Positions 25,991-35,645 of a stretch of DNA of 64,000 nt are shown here, in pieces. The position numbers and the translations under genes were made by a program. The stretch's first letter is position 1, and every line of letters starts with the position of its first letter. The DNA comes from Ornithinimicrobium cryptoxanthini (GTDB lineage Bacteria; Actinomycetota; Actinomycetes; Actinomycetales; Dermatophilaceae): positions 744,001 to 808,000 of the forward strand of contig NZ_CP099490.1 of the NCBI RefSeq assembly GCF_023923205.1, written 5' to 3'. The notes under the pieces are model-generated. The model made no database searches. It was not told the origin of the DNA and saw only the letters and a program-made list of their open reading frames with translations.

Positions 25991-26299
25991 ATGGCGGGAC
26001 AAAAGATCCGCATCCGGCTGAAGTCCTATGACCACGAGGTCATCGACAGCTCGGCGCGCAAGATTGTCGACACGGTGACCCGTGCCGGCGCGACCGTGGT
26101 CGGCCCGGTGCCGCTGCCGACGGAGAAGAACGTGTTCTGCGTCATCCGGTCGCCCCACAAGTACAAGGACAGCCGCGAGCACTTCGAGATGCGCACGCAC
26201 AAGCGTCTGATCGACATTGTCGACCCGACGCCGAAGGCGGTCGATTCGCTGATGCGTCTCGACCTGCCGGCTGATGTCAACATCGAGATCAAGCTGTAA
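25991..26299 (+). CDS. rpsJ: 30S ribosomal protein S10
   Basis: S10 of 102 residues, in the head of the small subunit and, as NusE, a partner of NusB and NusG in antitermination and transcription-translation coupling. [19 protein letters not shown] opens the protein. The loop [19 protein letters not shown] and the RTHKRLIDI strand are typical. The ATG at 25991 gives the standard length. It is the first gene of the S10 operon; rplC follows after 10 bp. Confidence 0.98.
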   Translation: MAGQKIRIRLKSYDHEVIDSSARKIVDTVTRAGATVVGPVPLPTEKNVFCVIRSPHKYKDSREHFEMRTHKRLIDIVDPTPKAVDSLMRLDLPADVNIEIKL

Positions 26300-26309
26300 G
26301 GGCTCCACC

Positions 26310-26966
26310 ATGACTGCTACTACCGAACGCAGCGTCAAGGGCGTCCTCGGCGAGAAGCTCGGCATGACCCAGGTCTGGGATGCCGACAACCGCCTGGTGC
26401 CCGTGACCGTGATCAAGGCTGGCCCCTGTGTCGTGACACAGGTGCGCGACGCCGACACTGACGGCTACAACGCCATCCAAATTGCTTTTGGCGCGATCGA
26501 CCCGCGCAAGGTCAACCAGCCCACCAAGGGTCACTTCGAGAAGGCCGGGGTCACCCCGCGTCGCTATGTCGCCGAGCTGCGCACCAGCGATGCGGCTGAC
26601 TACCAGGTCGGCCAGGAGTTCACCGTCGAGACGTTTGAGAGCGGCCAGACCGTCGACGTCACCGGCAAGACCAAGGGCAAGGGCTTTGCCGGAGTCATGA
26701 AGCGTCACGGCTTCCACGGCGTGGGCGCCTCCCACGGTGCGCACCGCAACCACCGCAAGCCCGGTTCCATCGGCGGAGCGTCGACCCCGGGTCGCGTCTT
26801 CAAGGGCCAGCGCATGGCCGGCCGCATGGGTGGCGAGCGCCAGACCACGCAGAACCTCACCATCCACGCCGTGGACGCAGACAAGGGCCTGCTGCTGATC
26901 AAGGGTGCCGTTCCGGGCCCGCGCGGCAGCGTCGTCCTCGTCCGCACCGCAGTCAAGGGGGCCTGA
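26310..26966 (+). CDS. rplC: 50S ribosomal protein L3
   Basis: L3 of 218 residues, an early assembly protein whose loop reaches the peptidyl-transferase centre. The N-terminal [16 protein letters not shown] and the conserved loop around [18 protein letters not shown] are present. The glutamine methylated in many species (RMGGERQT) is kept. The ATG at 26310 gives [11 protein letters not shown]. It lies 10 bp after rpsJ and 4 bp before rplD. Confidence 0.98.
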   Translation: MTATTERSVKGVLGEKLGMTQVWDADNRLVPVTVIKAGPCVVTQVRDADTDGYNAIQIAFGAIDPRKVNQPTKGHFEKAGVTPRRYVAELRTSDAADYQVGQEFTVETFESGQTVDVTGKTKGKGFAGVMKRHGFHGVGASHGAHRNHRKPGSIGGASTPGRVFKGQRMAGRMGGERQTTQNLTIHAVDADKGLLLIKGAVPGPRGSVVLVRTAVKGA

Positions 26967-26970
26967 CGCG

Positions 26971-27954
26971 ATGACGAGCATCACTATCACCAAGCCGACC
27001 GGCGGAGACGCCGGGACCGTTGAGCTGCCCGCCGAGATCTTCGACGTGCAGACCAACGTGCCCCTGATCCACCAGGTCGTCGTGGCCCAGCTGGCCGCGG
27101 CACGCCAGGGCACGCACTCCACCAAGACGCGGGCCGAGGTCCGCGGTGGTGGCCGCAAGCCCTACCGCCAGAAGGGCACCGGCCGCGCCCGTCAGGGTTC
27201 GATCCGTGCGCCGCAGTTCGCCGGCGGTGGCATCGTCCACGGCCCGCAGCCGCGGGACTACAGCCAGCGGACACCCAAGAAGATGAAGGCCGCCGCCCTG
27301 CGCGGTGCCCTGTCCGACCGGGCCCGTCACGGACGCATCCACTGCTTGAGCGCACTGGTCGAGGGGCAGACCCCCTCCACCCAGACGGCGTTCGCGGCGC
27401 TGAGCGGCCTCACTGAGCGGGCGAACCTCCTGGTCGTGATCGACCGGGCCGACGAAATCGGTCTGAAGAGCCTGCGCAACCTGGCCGACGTCCACGTGCT
27501 GTTCGTCGACCAGCTCAACACGTATGACGTGCTGTGCGCCGACGACATCGTCTTCACCCAGGTGGCGCTCACCTCGTTCATCGAGGGCCGCCGGGTCGAT
27601 GCAGCTGCCACTCCGGTCGCGGAGACTGAGGCGGCGCCTGCCGCCGAGGCCGAGACCGAGACCGTGGTCGAGGCGTCCGAGCCGGCCACGCTGGTCGACG
27701 GTGGCTTCGGCGCCGACTCGGCCGCAGCGACCGAGGACGGCTCCGCCCCCGAGGGCTTCTCCGTCAAGGGCAACAAGGACTCGATGAAGTACCACGTCGA
27801 GGGCTCCCGCTGGTATGACCAGACGGTCGCCGAGGTGTGGTTCCGTTCAGCTGAGGCCGCCGAGGCTGCTGGCTTCGCGCCGGCAGGTGGCGCGGCCGCC
27901 CAGTCCGCGGACGCGGGCCTGGACGTCGGCACCGATGAGGAGGGCACCAAGTGA
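26971..27954 (+). CDS. rplD: 50S ribosomal protein L4 with an extra C-terminal domain
   Basis: L4 of 327 residues, against about 200-215 for the family. The core (about residues 1-212) has the tunnel-lining loop with [19 protein letters not shown] and ends at FIEGRR. An Ala/Glu linker (213-242) joins it to an extra domain at 243-327 centred on [10 protein letters not shown] (266-275), then EGSRWYDQT and [16 protein letters not shown]. The same domain ends L17 at 43223-43474. It resembles a small actinobacterial tail domain that I recall being named sunset in public annotations (unverified). The GTGA overlap with rplW keeps expression coupled, so the fusion is a normal part of the operon. Confidence 0.96.
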   Translation: MTSITITKPTGGDAGTVELPAEIFDVQTNVPLIHQVVVAQLAAARQGTHSTKTRAEVRGGGRKPYRQKGTGRARQGSIRAPQFAGGGIVHGPQPRDYSQRTPKKMKAAALRGALSDRARHGRIHCLSALVEGQTPSTQTAFAALSGLTERANLLVVIDRADEIGLKSLRNLADVHVLFVDQLNTYDVLCADDIVFTQVALTSFIEGRRVDAAATPVAETEAAPAAEAETETVVEASEPATLVDGGFGADSAAATEDGSAPEGFSVKGNKDSMKYHVEGSRWYDQTVAEVWFRSAEAAEAAGFAPAGGAAAQSADAGLDVGTDEEGTK

Positions 27955-28256
27955 GCACCGCAGTCGAGGCCAGCAAGGACCCGCGCGAGATCCTGATCTC
28001 CCCGGTCGTCTCCGAGAAGGCCTACACGCTTCTGGACCAGGGCAAGTACACCTTTGTGGTGGACCCCCGGGCCAACAAGTCCGAGATCAAGCGGGCCGTG
28101 GAGTCGGTCTTCGGCGTCAAGGTCGAGTCGGTCCACACGCTGAACCGCGTCGGCAAGACCCGTCGCACCCGGTTCGGCCTGGGCAAGCGCAAGGACACCA
28201 AGCGGGCGATCGTCACGCTTCGCGAAGGCACCATCGACATCTTCGGCACGCTCTGA
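27951..28256 (+). CDS. rplW: 50S ribosomal protein L23
   Basis: L23 of 101 residues, at the mouth of the exit tunnel, where it docks trigger factor and SRP. Typical motifs are [16 protein letters not shown] and the loop [21 protein letters not shown]. It starts with a GTG that overlaps the rplD stop in a GTGA arrangement. rplB follows after 36 bp. Confidence 0.97.
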   Translation: MSTAVEASKDPREILISPVVSEKAYTLLDQGKYTFVVDPRANKSEIKRAVESVFGVKVESVHTLNRVGKTRRTRFGLGKRKDTKRAIVTLREGTIDIFGTL

Positions 28257-28292
28257 GCCGGCTGTCGAGACGAGACGAGGACTTCTTAAATC

Positions 28293-29132
28293 ATGGCTAT
28301 TCGTAAGTACAAGCCGACAACGCCGGGCCGTCGTGGCTCCAGCGTCGCCGACTTCGTCGAGGTGACCCGCTCCACTCCGGAGAAGTCGCTGGTCCGTCCG
28401 CTGACCAAGTCGGGTGGACGCAACAACTCTGGTCGCATCACGACCCGTCACATCGGTGGTGGCCACAAGCGCGCCTACCGCGTCATCGACTTCCGTCGCC
28501 ATGACAAGGACGGCGTGCCCGCCAAGGTGGCCCACATCGAGTACGACCCCAACCGCACGGCGCGCATCGCGCTGCTGCACTACGCGGACGGCGAGAAGCG
28601 CTACATCATCGCGCCGAACAAGCTGCGTCAGGGTGACTCGATCGAGCAGGGTCCCTCGGCCGACATCAAGCCGGGCAACAACCTGCCGATGCGCAACATC
28701 CCGGTCGGTACGGTCATCCACGCCATCGAGCTCAAGCCCGGTGGCGGCGCGAAGATCGCCCGCTCGGCCGGCACCCGTGTGCAGCTCGTCGCCAAGGACG
28801 GCCCCTACGCCCAGGTGCGTATGCCGTCCGGTGAGATCCGCAACGTGGACGCCCGCTGCCGCGCCACCATCGGCGAGGTCGGCAACGCCGAGCAGAGCAA
28901 CATCAACTGGGGCAAGGCCGGCCGGATGCGGTGGAAGGGCAAGCGCCCGACCGTCCGTGGTGTCGTGATGAACCCGGTCGACCACCCGCACGGTGGTGGA
29001 GAGGGCAAGACCTCCGGTGGTCGTCACCCGGTCAGCCCGTGGGGTCAGCCTGAGGGCCGCACCCGTCGTCCGAACAAGCCCAGCGACAAGCTCATCGTTC
29101 GTCGCCGCCGCACTGGCAAGAAGAAGCGCTGA
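28293..29132 (+). CDS. rplB: 50S ribosomal protein L2
   Basis: L2 of 279 residues, a core protein needed for subunit joining and peptidyl transfer. It opens [18 protein letters not shown]. The signature [20 protein letters not shown] near residues 228-247 contains the functionally important histidine. The basic tail [17 protein letters not shown] is intact. It sits between rplW and rpsS. Confidence 0.98.
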   Translation: MAIRKYKPTTPGRRGSSVADFVEVTRSTPEKSLVRPLTKSGGRNNSGRITTRHIGGGHKRAYRVIDFRRHDKDGVPAKVAHIEYDPNRTARIALLHYADGEKRYIIAPNKLRQGDSIEQGPSADIKPGNNLPMRNIPVGTVIHAIELKPGGGAKIARSAGTRVQLVAKDGPYAQVRMPSGEIRNVDARCRATIGEVGNAEQSNINWGKAGRMRWKGKRPTVRGVVMNPVDHPHGGGEGKTSGGRHPVSPWGQPEGRTRRPNKPSDKLIVRRRRTGKKKR

Positions 29133-29151
29133 GTAGGGAGCAAGCGAACAC

Positions 29152-29433
29152 ATGCCTCGTAGTCTGAAGAAGGGTCCCTTCGTTGACGATCACCTCGTCA
29201 AGAAGGTCGAGACCCAGAACGAAGCCGGCACCAAGAACGTCATCAAGACCTGGTCCCGTCGTTCGATGATCACTCCCGACATGCTCGGCCACACGCTGGC
29301 CGTGCACGACGGTCGCAAGCACGTCCCGGTCTTCGTGACCGAGTCGATGGTCGGTCACAAGCTCGGTGAGTTTGCTCCGACCCGCACCTTCAAGGGTCAC
29401 GACAAGGACGACAAGAAGGGTCGCCGTCGATGA
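29152..29433 (+). CDS. rpsS: 30S ribosomal protein S19
   Basis: S19 of 93 residues, in the head of the small subunit with S13. [19 protein letters not shown] and the conserved TVHDGRKH-type region ([19 protein letters not shown]) are present. The end [19 protein letters not shown] is normal. The stop overlaps the upstream candidate start of rplV in an ATGA pattern. Confidence 0.98.
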   Translation: MPRSLKKGPFVDDHLVKKVETQNEAGTKNVIKTWSRRSMITPDMLGHTLAVHDGRKHVPVFVTESMVGHKLGEFAPTRTFKGHDKDDKKGRRR

Positions 29434-29834
29434 CAACTCACGCGACCAACAACACCACTGAGGAAACCACCATGGAAGCCAGGGCACAGGCGCGGTTCGT
29501 CCGCGTCACCCCGCAGAAGGCTCGCCGTGTCGTGGACATGATCCGCGGCAAGTCGGCCGATGAGGCGATCGCGATCCTGCGGTTCTCACCGCAGGGTGCC
29601 AGCGAGCCGGTGCTGAAGGTGCTCAACAGCGCCATCGCCAACGCTCGCTACGCCGCCGACCAGACGGCGCAGCCGTTCGACGAGCACCAGCTCGTCGTCA
29701 CCTCGGCCTTCGTCGACGAGGGTCCGACCATGAAGCGGTTCCGTCCGCGTGCCCAGGGGCGCGCCAGCCGCATCCTCAAGCGCACCAGCCACATCACTCT
29801 GCTGGTGGGCGAGAAGCAGGGAGGTGCCCGCTAA
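29430..29834 (+). CDS. rplV: 50S ribosomal protein L22
   Basis: L22 of 134 residues from the ATG at 29430, or 120 from the ATG at 29472. L22 lines the exit tunnel next to L4 with a long hairpin. The conserved core is [20 protein letters not shown] through [17 protein letters not shown]. The upstream ATG overlaps the rpsS stop (ATGA) and adds a Thr/Asn-rich extension. The inner ATG has its own GAGGAAA at good spacing, so the true start is uncertain. The stop overlaps rpsC by one base. Confidence 0.95.
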   Translation: MTTHATNNTTEETTMEARAQARFVRVTPQKARRVVDMIRGKSADEAIAILRFSPQGASEPVLKVLNSAIANARYAADQTAQPFDEHQLVVTSAFVDEGPTMKRFRPRAQGRASRILKRTSHITLLVGEKQGGAR

Positions 29835-30706
29835 TGGGGCAGAAGATCAACCCGAACGGCTATCGCCTGGGGATCACCACGGACCACCGCAGCCGCTGGT
29901 TCGCCGACTCGACCAAGCCGGGTCAGCGCTACCGCGACTACGTCAAGGAAGACGTGGCGATCCGCAACCTGATGTCGACCGGCATGGACCGCGCCGGCAT
30001 CAGCAAGGTCGAGATCGAGCGCACCCGTGACCGGGTGCGGGTGGACATCCACACCGCACGCCCCGGGATCGTCATCGGTCGTCGAGGCGCCGAGGCCGAC
30101 CGCATCCGCGGTGAGCTCGAGAAGCTCACCGGCAAGCAGGTGCAGCTCAACATCCTCGAGGTCAAGAACCCCGAGACGGACGCCCAGCTCGTGGCCCAGG
30201 GCATCGCCGAGCAGCTCGCTGCCCGCGTGACGTTCCGCCGCGCGATGCGCAAGGGGATGCAGTCCTCGCTGCGCGCGGGTGCCAAGGGCATCCGGATCCA
30301 GTGCTCGGGTCGACTCGGCGGCGCCGAGATGTCCCGGTCCGAGTTCTACCGCGAGGGCCGCGTCCCGCTGCACACGCTGCGCGCGAACATCGACTACGGC
30401 TTCTACGAGGCCCGCACGACGTTCGGTCGCATCGGTGTGAAGGTCTGGATCTACAAGGGTGACCTGACGGCCAAGGAGCTTGCTCGCGAGCAGGCTGCCG
30501 CCCCGCCGTCGCGTGGCCCGCGTCGTGATGACCGTGGCCCCCGCCGTGACGACCGTGGCCCGCGTCGCGATGACCGCGCCGGTCGTGGTCCCCGTCGTGA
30601 CGCCGGCACCGCCACCGAGGCCCCGGCCACGGAGGCCGCCGCCGGTGCGCCCGTCGAGGCTCCGGCCACCGACACCCCGGCACGTCCTGAGGGAGAGCAG
30701 TCCTGA
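29834..30706 (+). CDS. rpsC: 30S ribosomal protein S3 with arginine-rich repeat tail
   Basis: S3 of 290 residues, at the mRNA entry site of the small subunit. KH domain: [20 protein letters not shown]. The C-terminal domain includes [20 protein letters not shown]. After about residue 220 the tail holds three copies of RGPRRDD, then an RGPRRDAG variant and an Ala/Pro/Thr/Glu-rich end. Such tails on S3 vary widely between actinobacteria and may touch mRNA or rRNA. The start and stop each overlap a neighbour by one base (TAATG, TGATG). Confidence 0.97.
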   Translation: MGQKINPNGYRLGITTDHRSRWFADSTKPGQRYRDYVKEDVAIRNLMSTGMDRAGISKVEIERTRDRVRVDIHTARPGIVIGRRGAEADRIRGELEKLTGKQVQLNILEVKNPETDAQLVAQGIAEQLAARVTFRRAMRKGMQSSLRAGAKGIRIQCSGRLGGAEMSRSEFYREGRVPLHTLRANIDYGFYEARTTFGRIGVKVWIYKGDLTAKELAREQAAAPPSRGPRRDDRGPRRDDRGPRRDDRAGRGPRRDAGTATEAPATEAAAGAPVEAPATDTPARPEGEQS

Positions 30707-31125
30707 TGTTGATCCCACGTCGAGTCAAGCACCGCAAGCAGCACCACCCTGGTCGCAGCGGCGCCGCCAAGGGCGGCACCGCAATCGCCTTCGGTGACTA
30801 CGGCATCCAGGCTCTCGAGCCCGCCTACGTCACCAACCGCCAGATCGAGTCCGCTCGAATCGCGATGACCCGCTTCATCAAGCGTGGCGGCAAGGTCTGG
30901 ATCAACATCTATCCGGACCGCCCGCTCACCAAGAAGCCTGCCGAGACCCGCATGGGTTCGGGCAAGGGCTCGCCCGAGTGGTGGGTCGCAAACGTCAAGC
31001 CGGGCCGCGTCATGTTTGAGCTGTCTGGTGTCTCGGAGGACGTCGCCCGTGAGGCGATGCGCCTGGCAATGCACAAGCTGCCGATGAAGTGTCGCTTCAT
31101 CGCGCGTGAGGGTGGTGACATCTGA
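30706..31125 (+). CDS. rplP: 50S ribosomal protein L16
   Basis: L16 of 139 residues, near the A-site and peptidyl-transferase centre, needed for late 50S assembly. It opens [48 protein letters not shown] is the family's central signature and is intact across residues 64-95. The start overlaps the rpsC stop by one base and the stop overlaps rpmC by one base. Confidence 0.98.
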   Translation: MLIPRRVKHRKQHHPGRSGAAKGGTAIAFGDYGIQALEPAYVTNRQIESARIAMTRFIKRGGKVWINIYPDRPLTKKPAETRMGSGKGSPEWWVANVKPGRVMFELSGVSEDVAREAMRLAMHKLPMKCRFIAREGGDI

Positions 31126-31385
31126 TGGCGGTCGGAAGCAAGGACCTGACGCCCGAGCAGCTGCGTGGCCTGGAGGCCAGCGCACTCGCGGACGCACTGG
31201 CGACAGCCAAGAAGGAGCTCTTCAACCTGCGGTTCCAGTCGGCCACCGGCCAGCTGGAGAGCCACGGTCGGCTGCGCGCGGTCCGCAAGGACATCGCCCG
31301 CATCTACACCGAGATGAACGAGCGCAAGCTCGGCATTGGCCGCGAGGCCACCGCCGATGAGACCACGACCGAGAAGGTGGGCTGA
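31125..31385 (+). CDS. rpmC: 50S ribosomal protein L29
   Basis: L29 of 86 residues, a two-helix protein at the tunnel exit that helps dock trigger factor. The core [17 protein letters not shown] and [20 protein letters not shown] is typical. A tail of about 15 residues rich in Thr/Glu/Ala extends beyond the usual 65-75 residues. TGATG overlap with rplP; rpsQ starts 2 bp later. Confidence 0.97.
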   Translation: MAVGSKDLTPEQLRGLEASALADALATAKKELFNLRFQSATGQLESHGRLRAVRKDIARIYTEMNERKLGIGREATADETTTEKVG

Positions 31386-31387
31386 CG

Positions 31388-31699
31388 ATGACTGAGAACA
31401 TCGAGACCCAGGCTCCCGCAGACGGAGCCGCAGCCGCCACGGAGTCCGGGCGCAACGACCGCAAGACCCGCCAGGGCCTCGTGGTCAGCGACAAGATGGA
31501 CAAGACCGTGGTGGTCACCGTGGAGGACCGCGTCAAGCACGCCCTCTACGGCAAGGTCCTGCGCCGCAACAGCAAGGTGAAGGCGCACGACGAGGAGAAC
31601 GCTGCCGGCATCGGCGACCGCGTGCTCATCATGGAGACCCGTCCGCTGTCCGCGACCAAGCGGTGGCGCGTCGTGGAGATCCTCGAGAAGGCCAAGTAA
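31388..31699 (+). CDS. rpsQ: 30S ribosomal protein S17
   Basis: S17 of 103 residues, an OB-fold protein that binds 16S rRNA early in assembly. An N-terminal extension of about 25 residues precedes the core [20 protein letters not shown]. The signature [19 protein letters not shown] is complete. It is the last gene before a 138-bp gap that contains a 9-bp hairpin. Confidence 0.97.
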   Translation: MTENIETQAPADGAAAATESGRNDRKTRQGLVVSDKMDKTVVVTVEDRVKHALYGKVLRRNSKVKAHDEENAAGIGDRVLIMETRPLSATKRWRVVEILEKAK

Positions 31700-31706
31700 A
31701 CACACG

Positions 31707-31728
31707 CACGGGGGGTCCGCCCCCCGTG
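31707..31728 (+). promoter_or_regulatory. G/C-tract hairpin between rpsQ and rplN
   Basis: CACGGGGGG (31707-31715), loop TCCG, CCCCCCGTG (31720-31728), 7 bp after the rpsQ stop. It resembles the small CTCCG/CTTCG-loop hairpins before rplK, rpsK and rpoA. It may act as a weak terminator or stabiliser at the S10-spc boundary; no strong promoter is evident in the rest of the gap. Confidence 0.6.
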
Positions 31729-31837
31729 TACCCCCCAAGACAAGCGTGGGGGAGCGTAAGACCATTCATCCACAACGTTCGGCAAGGCTCATCCGGCAGG
31801 TTCGGGAGAGAACCGGCTCGACGACAGGAGTTCGACA

Positions 31838-32206
31838 GTGATCCAGCAGGAGTCGCGACTGCGCGTCGCGGACAACACCGGTGCGAAGGAGATCCTCTGC
31901 ATCCGTGTGCTCGGTGGCTCCGGCCGCCGGTACGCGGGCGTGGGTGACACCATCGTCGCCGCAGTCAAGGACGCCATCCCCGGTGGAAACGTGAAGAAGG
32001 GTGACGTCGTCAAGGCGGTCATCGTTCGCACCAAGAAGGAGCGTCGTCGTCCGGACGGCTCCTACATCAAGTTCGACGAGAACGCGGCCGTGATCCTGAA
32101 GGCGGACGGTGACCCCCGTGGCACCCGCATCTTCGGCCCGGTCGGCCGTGAGCTGCGCGACAAGAAGTTCATGAAGATCGTGTCACTGGCACCGGAGGTG
32201 ATCTGA
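31838..32206 (+). CDS. rplN: 50S ribosomal protein L14
   Basis: L14 of 122 residues, at the subunit interface in contact with 16S helix 14. It opens with GTG as [19 protein letters not shown]. The signature [19 protein letters not shown] is in the middle and EVI ends it. It is the first gene of the spc part; rplX follows after one base. Confidence 0.98.
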   Translation: MIQQESRLRVADNTGAKEILCIRVLGGSGRRYAGVGDTIVAAVKDAIPGGNVKKGDVVKAVIVRTKKERRRPDGSYIKFDENAAVILKADGDPRGTRIFGPVGRELRDKKFMKIVSLAPEVI

Positions 32207-32207
32207 G

Positions 32208-32570
32208 ATGGCGAAGCTTCGCATCAAGAAGAACGACCTGGTGCAGGTCATCAGCGGCCGCAAGCAGGACGAGGGCGGCGACCTGGGCAAGCAGGGTCGG
32301 GTCATCGTCGTCTACCCGGAGACCAACCGGGTGCTCGTCGAGGGCATCAACCGCGTCACCAAGCACACCAAGGCTGGTGACAACCAGGGTGTGAACACCG
32401 GCGGCATCCAGGTCGTCGAGGCCCCGATCCACGTGAGCAACGTGGCCATCGTGGACCCCGAGACCAAGAAGCCGACCCGCGTCCGCACCCGCGTCGAGAG
32501 CGTCGAGCGCGACGGCCGGACCAAGCAGCAGCGCACCCGCGTGTCCGTGCGCTCGGGTAAGGACCTGTGA
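32208..32570 (+). CDS. rplX: 50S ribosomal protein L24
   Basis: L24 of 120 residues, an assembly initiator with a KOW motif ([18 protein letters not shown]...KQGRVI) near residues 5-38. The second part has [21 protein letters not shown] basic C-terminal extension ([18 protein letters not shown]) makes it slightly longer than the usual 105 residues. The stop overlaps rplE by one base (TGATG). Confidence 0.97.
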   Translation: MAKLRIKKNDLVQVISGRKQDEGGDLGKQGRVIVVYPETNRVLVEGINRVTKHTKAGDNQGVNTGGIQVVEAPIHVSNVAIVDPETKKPTRVRTRVESVERDGRTKQQRTRVSVRSGKDL

Positions 32571-33166
32571 TGACGACCGAGACCACCACCACCAGCGAGA
32601 CCGCCACCGAGACGGAGCGCCAGGTGCCCCGCCTCAAGACGCGGTATGCCGACGAGGTCAAGTCGACCCTGTTCAAGGAGTTCGGCTACGTCAACCACAT
32701 GCAGGTTCCGGGGGTCGTCAAGATCACCGTGAACATGGGTGTCGGCGAGGCCGCCCGCGACAGCAAGCTGATCGAGGGCGCGATCAAGGACCTGGCCACG
32801 ATCACCGGTCAGAAGCCGGCCGTGACCAAGGCCCGCAAGTCAATTGCGCAGTTCAAGCTGCGTGAGGGCATGCCGATCGGCGCGCACGTCACGCTGCGCG
32901 GCGACCGCATGTGGGAGTTCCTGGACCGTCTGCTGTCCCTGGCGCTGCCTCGCATCCGCGACTTCCGTGGCCTGTCCCCGAAGCAGTTCGATGGTCGGGG
33001 CAACTACACCTTCGGTCTGACCGAGCAGTCGATGTTCCACGAGATCGACCAGGACCGGATCGACCGCGTGCGTGGCATGGACATCACCGTGGTGACCACC
33101 GCCACCAACGACGACGAGGGGCGCGCCCTGCTGCGGGCCCTCGGCTTCCCGTTCAAGGAGAACTGA
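32570..33166 (+). CDS. rplE: 50S ribosomal protein L5
   Basis: L5 of 198 residues, which binds 5S rRNA and touches P-site tRNA. I use the ATG at 32570, which overlaps the rplX stop; a GTG three bases earlier is also possible. A Thr/Glu-rich extension precedes [16 protein letters not shown]. The signature [20 protein letters not shown] and the loop [20 protein letters not shown] are intact. rpsN begins 3 bp later. Confidence 0.97.
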   Translation: MTTETTTTSETATETERQVPRLKTRYADEVKSTLFKEFGYVNHMQVPGVVKITVNMGVGEAARDSKLIEGAIKDLATITGQKPAVTKARKSIAQFKLREGMPIGAHVTLRGDRMWEFLDRLLSLALPRIRDFRGLSPKQFDGRGNYTFGLTEQSMFHEIDQDRIDRVRGMDITVVTTATNDDEGRALLRALGFPFKEN

Positions 33167-33169
33167 CCC

Positions 33170-33355
33170 GTGGCGAAGACTGCACTTGTCAACAAGGCCA
33201 ACCGTAAGCCGAAGTTCAAGGTCCGGGGCTACACCCGGTGCCAGCGCTGCGGCCGGCCCCACTCGGTTTACCGCAAGTTCGGCCTGTGCCGGATCTGCCT
33301 GCGCGAGATGGCGCACGCGGGCGAGCTGCCCGGCGTCACCAAGTCCAGCTGGTAA
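33170..33355 (+). CDS. rpsN: 30S ribosomal protein S14, type Z (zinc-binding)
   Basis: S14 of 61 residues in the short zinc form. The zinc is held by Cys24, Cys27, Cys40 and Cys43 (CQRC and CRIC). Actinobacteria often keep a second, zinc-free S14 elsewhere for zinc starvation; none is in this window. It starts with GTG 3 bp after rplE. A 96-bp gap follows before rpsH. Confidence 0.97.
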   Translation: MAKTALVNKANRKPKFKVRGYTRCQRCGRPHSVYRKFGLCRICLREMAHAGELPGVTKSSW

Positions 33356-33451
33356 TCCCGCACCTCCCATTCATCCACGAACTGCTACATCGCAGGTCGG
33401 CCACCCGCATCGGGCTGGCTGAAACCGCGGTGAGGAAGGGCACGAAGCCCA

Positions 33452-33850
33452 ATGACAATGACCGACCCGATCGCGGACATGCTGACCCGCATCCGGAACG
33501 CCAACTCGGCGCACAAGGACCAGGTAAGCATGCCGTTTTCCAAGCTCAAGTCGCACATTGCGGAGATCTTGCAGGCTGAGGGCTACATCGGCGGCTGGTC
33601 CGTTGAGGACGCCGAGGTGGGCAAGACCCTGATGATCGACCTCAAGTACGGCCCGAACCGTGAGCGTTCGATCGCCGGTGTGCGCCGGGTCTCCAAGCCC
33701 GGTCTGCGCGTGTACGCCAAGTCCACCGCCATGCCGCGCGTGCTCGGCGGTCTCGGTGTGGCCATCATTTCCACCTCCTCCGGCCTGTTGACCGACCGGC
33801 AGGCGGCCCAGAAGGGTGTAGGTGGGGAAGTCCTCGCCTACGTCTGGTGA
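33452..33850 (+). CDS. rpsH: 30S ribosomal protein S8
   Basis: S8 of 132 residues, a central-domain 16S rRNA binder that in E. coli represses the spc operon. The start [19 protein letters not shown] uses the ATG at 33452; the ATG at 33458 is equally usual in relatives. The signature [12 protein letters not shown] near the end is intact. rplF follows after 17 bp. Confidence 0.98.
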   Translation: MTMTDPIADMLTRIRNANSAHKDQVSMPFSKLKSHIAEILQAEGYIGGWSVEDAEVGKTLMIDLKYGPNRERSIAGVRRVSKPGLRVYAKSTAMPRVLGGLGVAIISTSSGLLTDRQAAQKGVGGEVLAYVW

Positions 33851-33867
33851 GAACGGAGGATTAAGAC

Positions 33868-34407
33868 ATGTCTCGTATTGGACGACTTCCGGTCACCGTG
33901 CCCTCTGGCGTGGACGTGACCATCGACGGCAGCAGCGTCACCGTCAAGGGCCCCAAGGGTCAGCTCGCGCACCAGGTTGCCGAGCCGATCACCGTGGGCC
34001 CGGGCGAGGACGGTGCGCTGCAGGTGGCCCGCCCGAACGACGAGCGTGAGTCCCGTGCCCTGCACGGACTGACCCGTTCGCTCATCGCCAACATGGTGGA
34101 GGGCGTGACCAACGGTTACACCAAGAAGCTGGAGATCCACGGCACGGGTTATCGCGTCGTGGCCAAGGGCTCGGACCTCGAGTTCGCCCTGGGCTACTCG
34201 CACCCGATCCTGGTCAAGGCCCCTGAGGGCATCTCCTTCCAGGTCGAGAACCCGACGCGCTTTGCCGTGTCCGGGATCGACAAGCAGCTCGTCGGTGAGA
34301 CGGCTGCGAATATTCGCAAGCTCCGCAAGCCCGACCCGTACAAGGGCAAGGGTGTGCGCTACGAGGGTGAGCACATCCGTCGCAAGGTCGGAAAGGCTGG
34401 TAAGTAA
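33868..34407 (+). CDS. rplF: 50S ribosomal protein L6
   Basis: L6 of 179 residues, near the sarcin-ricin loop and factor-binding site. It has two similar domains. It starts [20 protein letters not shown]. The conserved end is [20 protein letters not shown] with the basic tail RRKVGKAGK. rplR begins 3 bp later. Confidence 0.98.
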   Translation: MSRIGRLPVTVPSGVDVTIDGSSVTVKGPKGQLAHQVAEPITVGPGEDGALQVARPNDERESRALHGLTRSLIANMVEGVTNGYTKKLEIHGTGYRVVAKGSDLEFALGYSHPILVKAPEGISFQVENPTRFAVSGIDKQLVGETAANIRKLRKPDPYKGKGVRYEGEHIRRKVGKAGK

Positions 34408-34410
34408 GCC

Positions 34411-34785
34411 ATGGCAATGATCGTCAAGCGTCCCAAGGGCAAGAATGCCTCGCGCATCCGCCGGCACGCCCGTCTGCGCAAGAAGATCGAGGGCACGACC
34501 GCGCGTCCGCGCCTGGTTGTGAACCGCTCCTCGCGTCACGTCTTCGTCCAGCTGGTCGACGACAGTGCGAGCCGCACCATCGCCTCTGCCTCCACCATGG
34601 AGGCCGACCTGCGCGAACTCGACGGTGACAAGACCGCCAAGGCCAAGCGCGTCGGCGAGCTGCTCGCCGAGCGGGCCAAGGCTGCTGGGGTCGAGGCCGT
34701 CGTGTTCGACCGCGGTGGCAACCGCTACGCGGGTCGCGTCGCCGCGATCGCCGACGGTGCACGAGAGGGCGGTCTGTCCCTGTGA
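34411..34785 (+). CDS. rplR: 50S ribosomal protein L18
   Basis: L18 of 124 residues, which binds 5S rRNA together with L5. The basic N-terminus ([17 protein letters not shown]) is followed by [20 protein letters not shown]. The ending [28 protein letters not shown] is full. It lies 3 bp after rplF and 34 bp before rpsE. Confidence 0.98.
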   Translation: MAMIVKRPKGKNASRIRRHARLRKKIEGTTARPRLVVNRSSRHVFVQLVDDSASRTIASASTMEADLRELDGDKTAKAKRVGELLAERAKAAGVEAVVFDRGGNRYAGRVAAIADGAREGGLSL

Positions 34786-34819
34786 CCGCGATCAACAGCA
34801 ACGAGAAGAGGACCGTCTG

Positions 34820-35461
34820 ATGGCTGACAACCAGCGCCGTGGGACCGGTGCCACCAGCGGCACCGACAGCAACTCGGACCGCCGCGGTGGACGCGGCGAT
34901 CGCCGGGACAACCGCGACAACCGTCGCGGCGGTCGTGAGGAAGAGCGCAACCAGTACATGGAGCGCGTCGTCACGATCAACCGCGTGGCCAAGGTCGTCA
35001 AGGGTGGTCGCCGCTTCAGCTTCACCGCGCTCGTCGTGGTGGGCGATGGCGACGGCACCGTGGGCGTGGGCTACGGCAAGGCCAAGGAGGTGCCCGCGGC
35101 CATCGCCAAGGGCGTCGAGGAGGCCAAGAAGAACTTCTTCCGCGTCCCCCGCATCGCCGGCACCATCCCGCACCCGGTGCAGGGTGAGAAGGCAGCCGGT
35201 GTCGTGATGCTGCGTCCGGCCAGCCCGGGTACAGGTGTCATCGCCGGTGGTCCGGTGCGCGCCGTGCTGGAGTGCGCCGGCATCCACGACGTGCTCAGCA
35301 AGTCGCTGGGTTCGGACAACTCCATCAACGTGGTGCACGCCACGGTGCAGGCTCTGAAGGACCTGGAGCCGCCGGAGGCCGTCGCCGCTCGCCGCGGCAT
35401 GCCGCTGGAGCACGTCGCTCCGGCAGCGATGCTCAAGGCCCGTGCAGAGGCAGGTGCCTGA
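34820..35461 (+). CDS. rpsE: 30S ribosomal protein S5
   Basis: S5 of 213 residues, at the mRNA entry site, important for accuracy and helicase action. An N-terminal Arg/Asp/Asn/Gly-rich extension (about 45 residues, with [23 protein letters not shown] sequence) precedes the double-stranded RNA binding domain starting [19 protein letters not shown]. The spectinomycin loop KGGRRFSF is unaltered. The ATG at 34820 follows GAAGAGGA. TGATG overlap with rpmD. Confidence 0.97.
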   Translation: MADNQRRGTGATSGTDSNSDRRGGRGDRRDNRDNRRGGREEERNQYMERVVTINRVAKVVKGGRRFSFTALVVVGDGDGTVGVGYGKAKEVPAAIAKGVEEAKKNFFRVPRIAGTIPHPVQGEKAAGVVMLRPASPGTGVIAGGPVRAVLECAGIHDVLSKSLGSDNSINVVHATVQALKDLEPPEAVAARRGMPLEHVAPAAMLKARAEAGA

Positions 35462-35643
35462 TGGCTCAGCTGAAGGTGACCCAGATCAAGTCCGAGATCG
35501 GTGGCAAGCACATGCACCGCGAGTCCCTGCGTTCGCTGGGCCTCAAGCGCATCGGTCACACGGTTATCAAGGAGGACCGCCCGGAGTTCCGTGGCATGGT
35601 CCGTGCGGTCGCCCACCTGGTGACCGTCGAGGAGGTTGACTGA
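35461..35643 (+). CDS. rpmD: 50S ribosomal protein L30
   Basis: L30 of 60 residues, a small protein near 5S r[19 protein letters not shown] and the signature [21 protein letters not shown] (split here by the length limit at residues 26-46) are complete. The start overlaps the rpsE stop; rplO begins 2 bp later. Confidence 0.96.
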   Translation: MAQLKVTQIKSEIGGKHMHRESLRSLGLKRIGHTVIKEDRPEFRGMVRAVAHLVTVEEVD

Positions 35644-35645
35644 CG

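Noticed and set aside
29430..29471. A separate tiny peptide gene between rpsS and rplV
   Set aside because: It is in frame with rplV without a stop, so it is either an L22 extension or untranslated leader.
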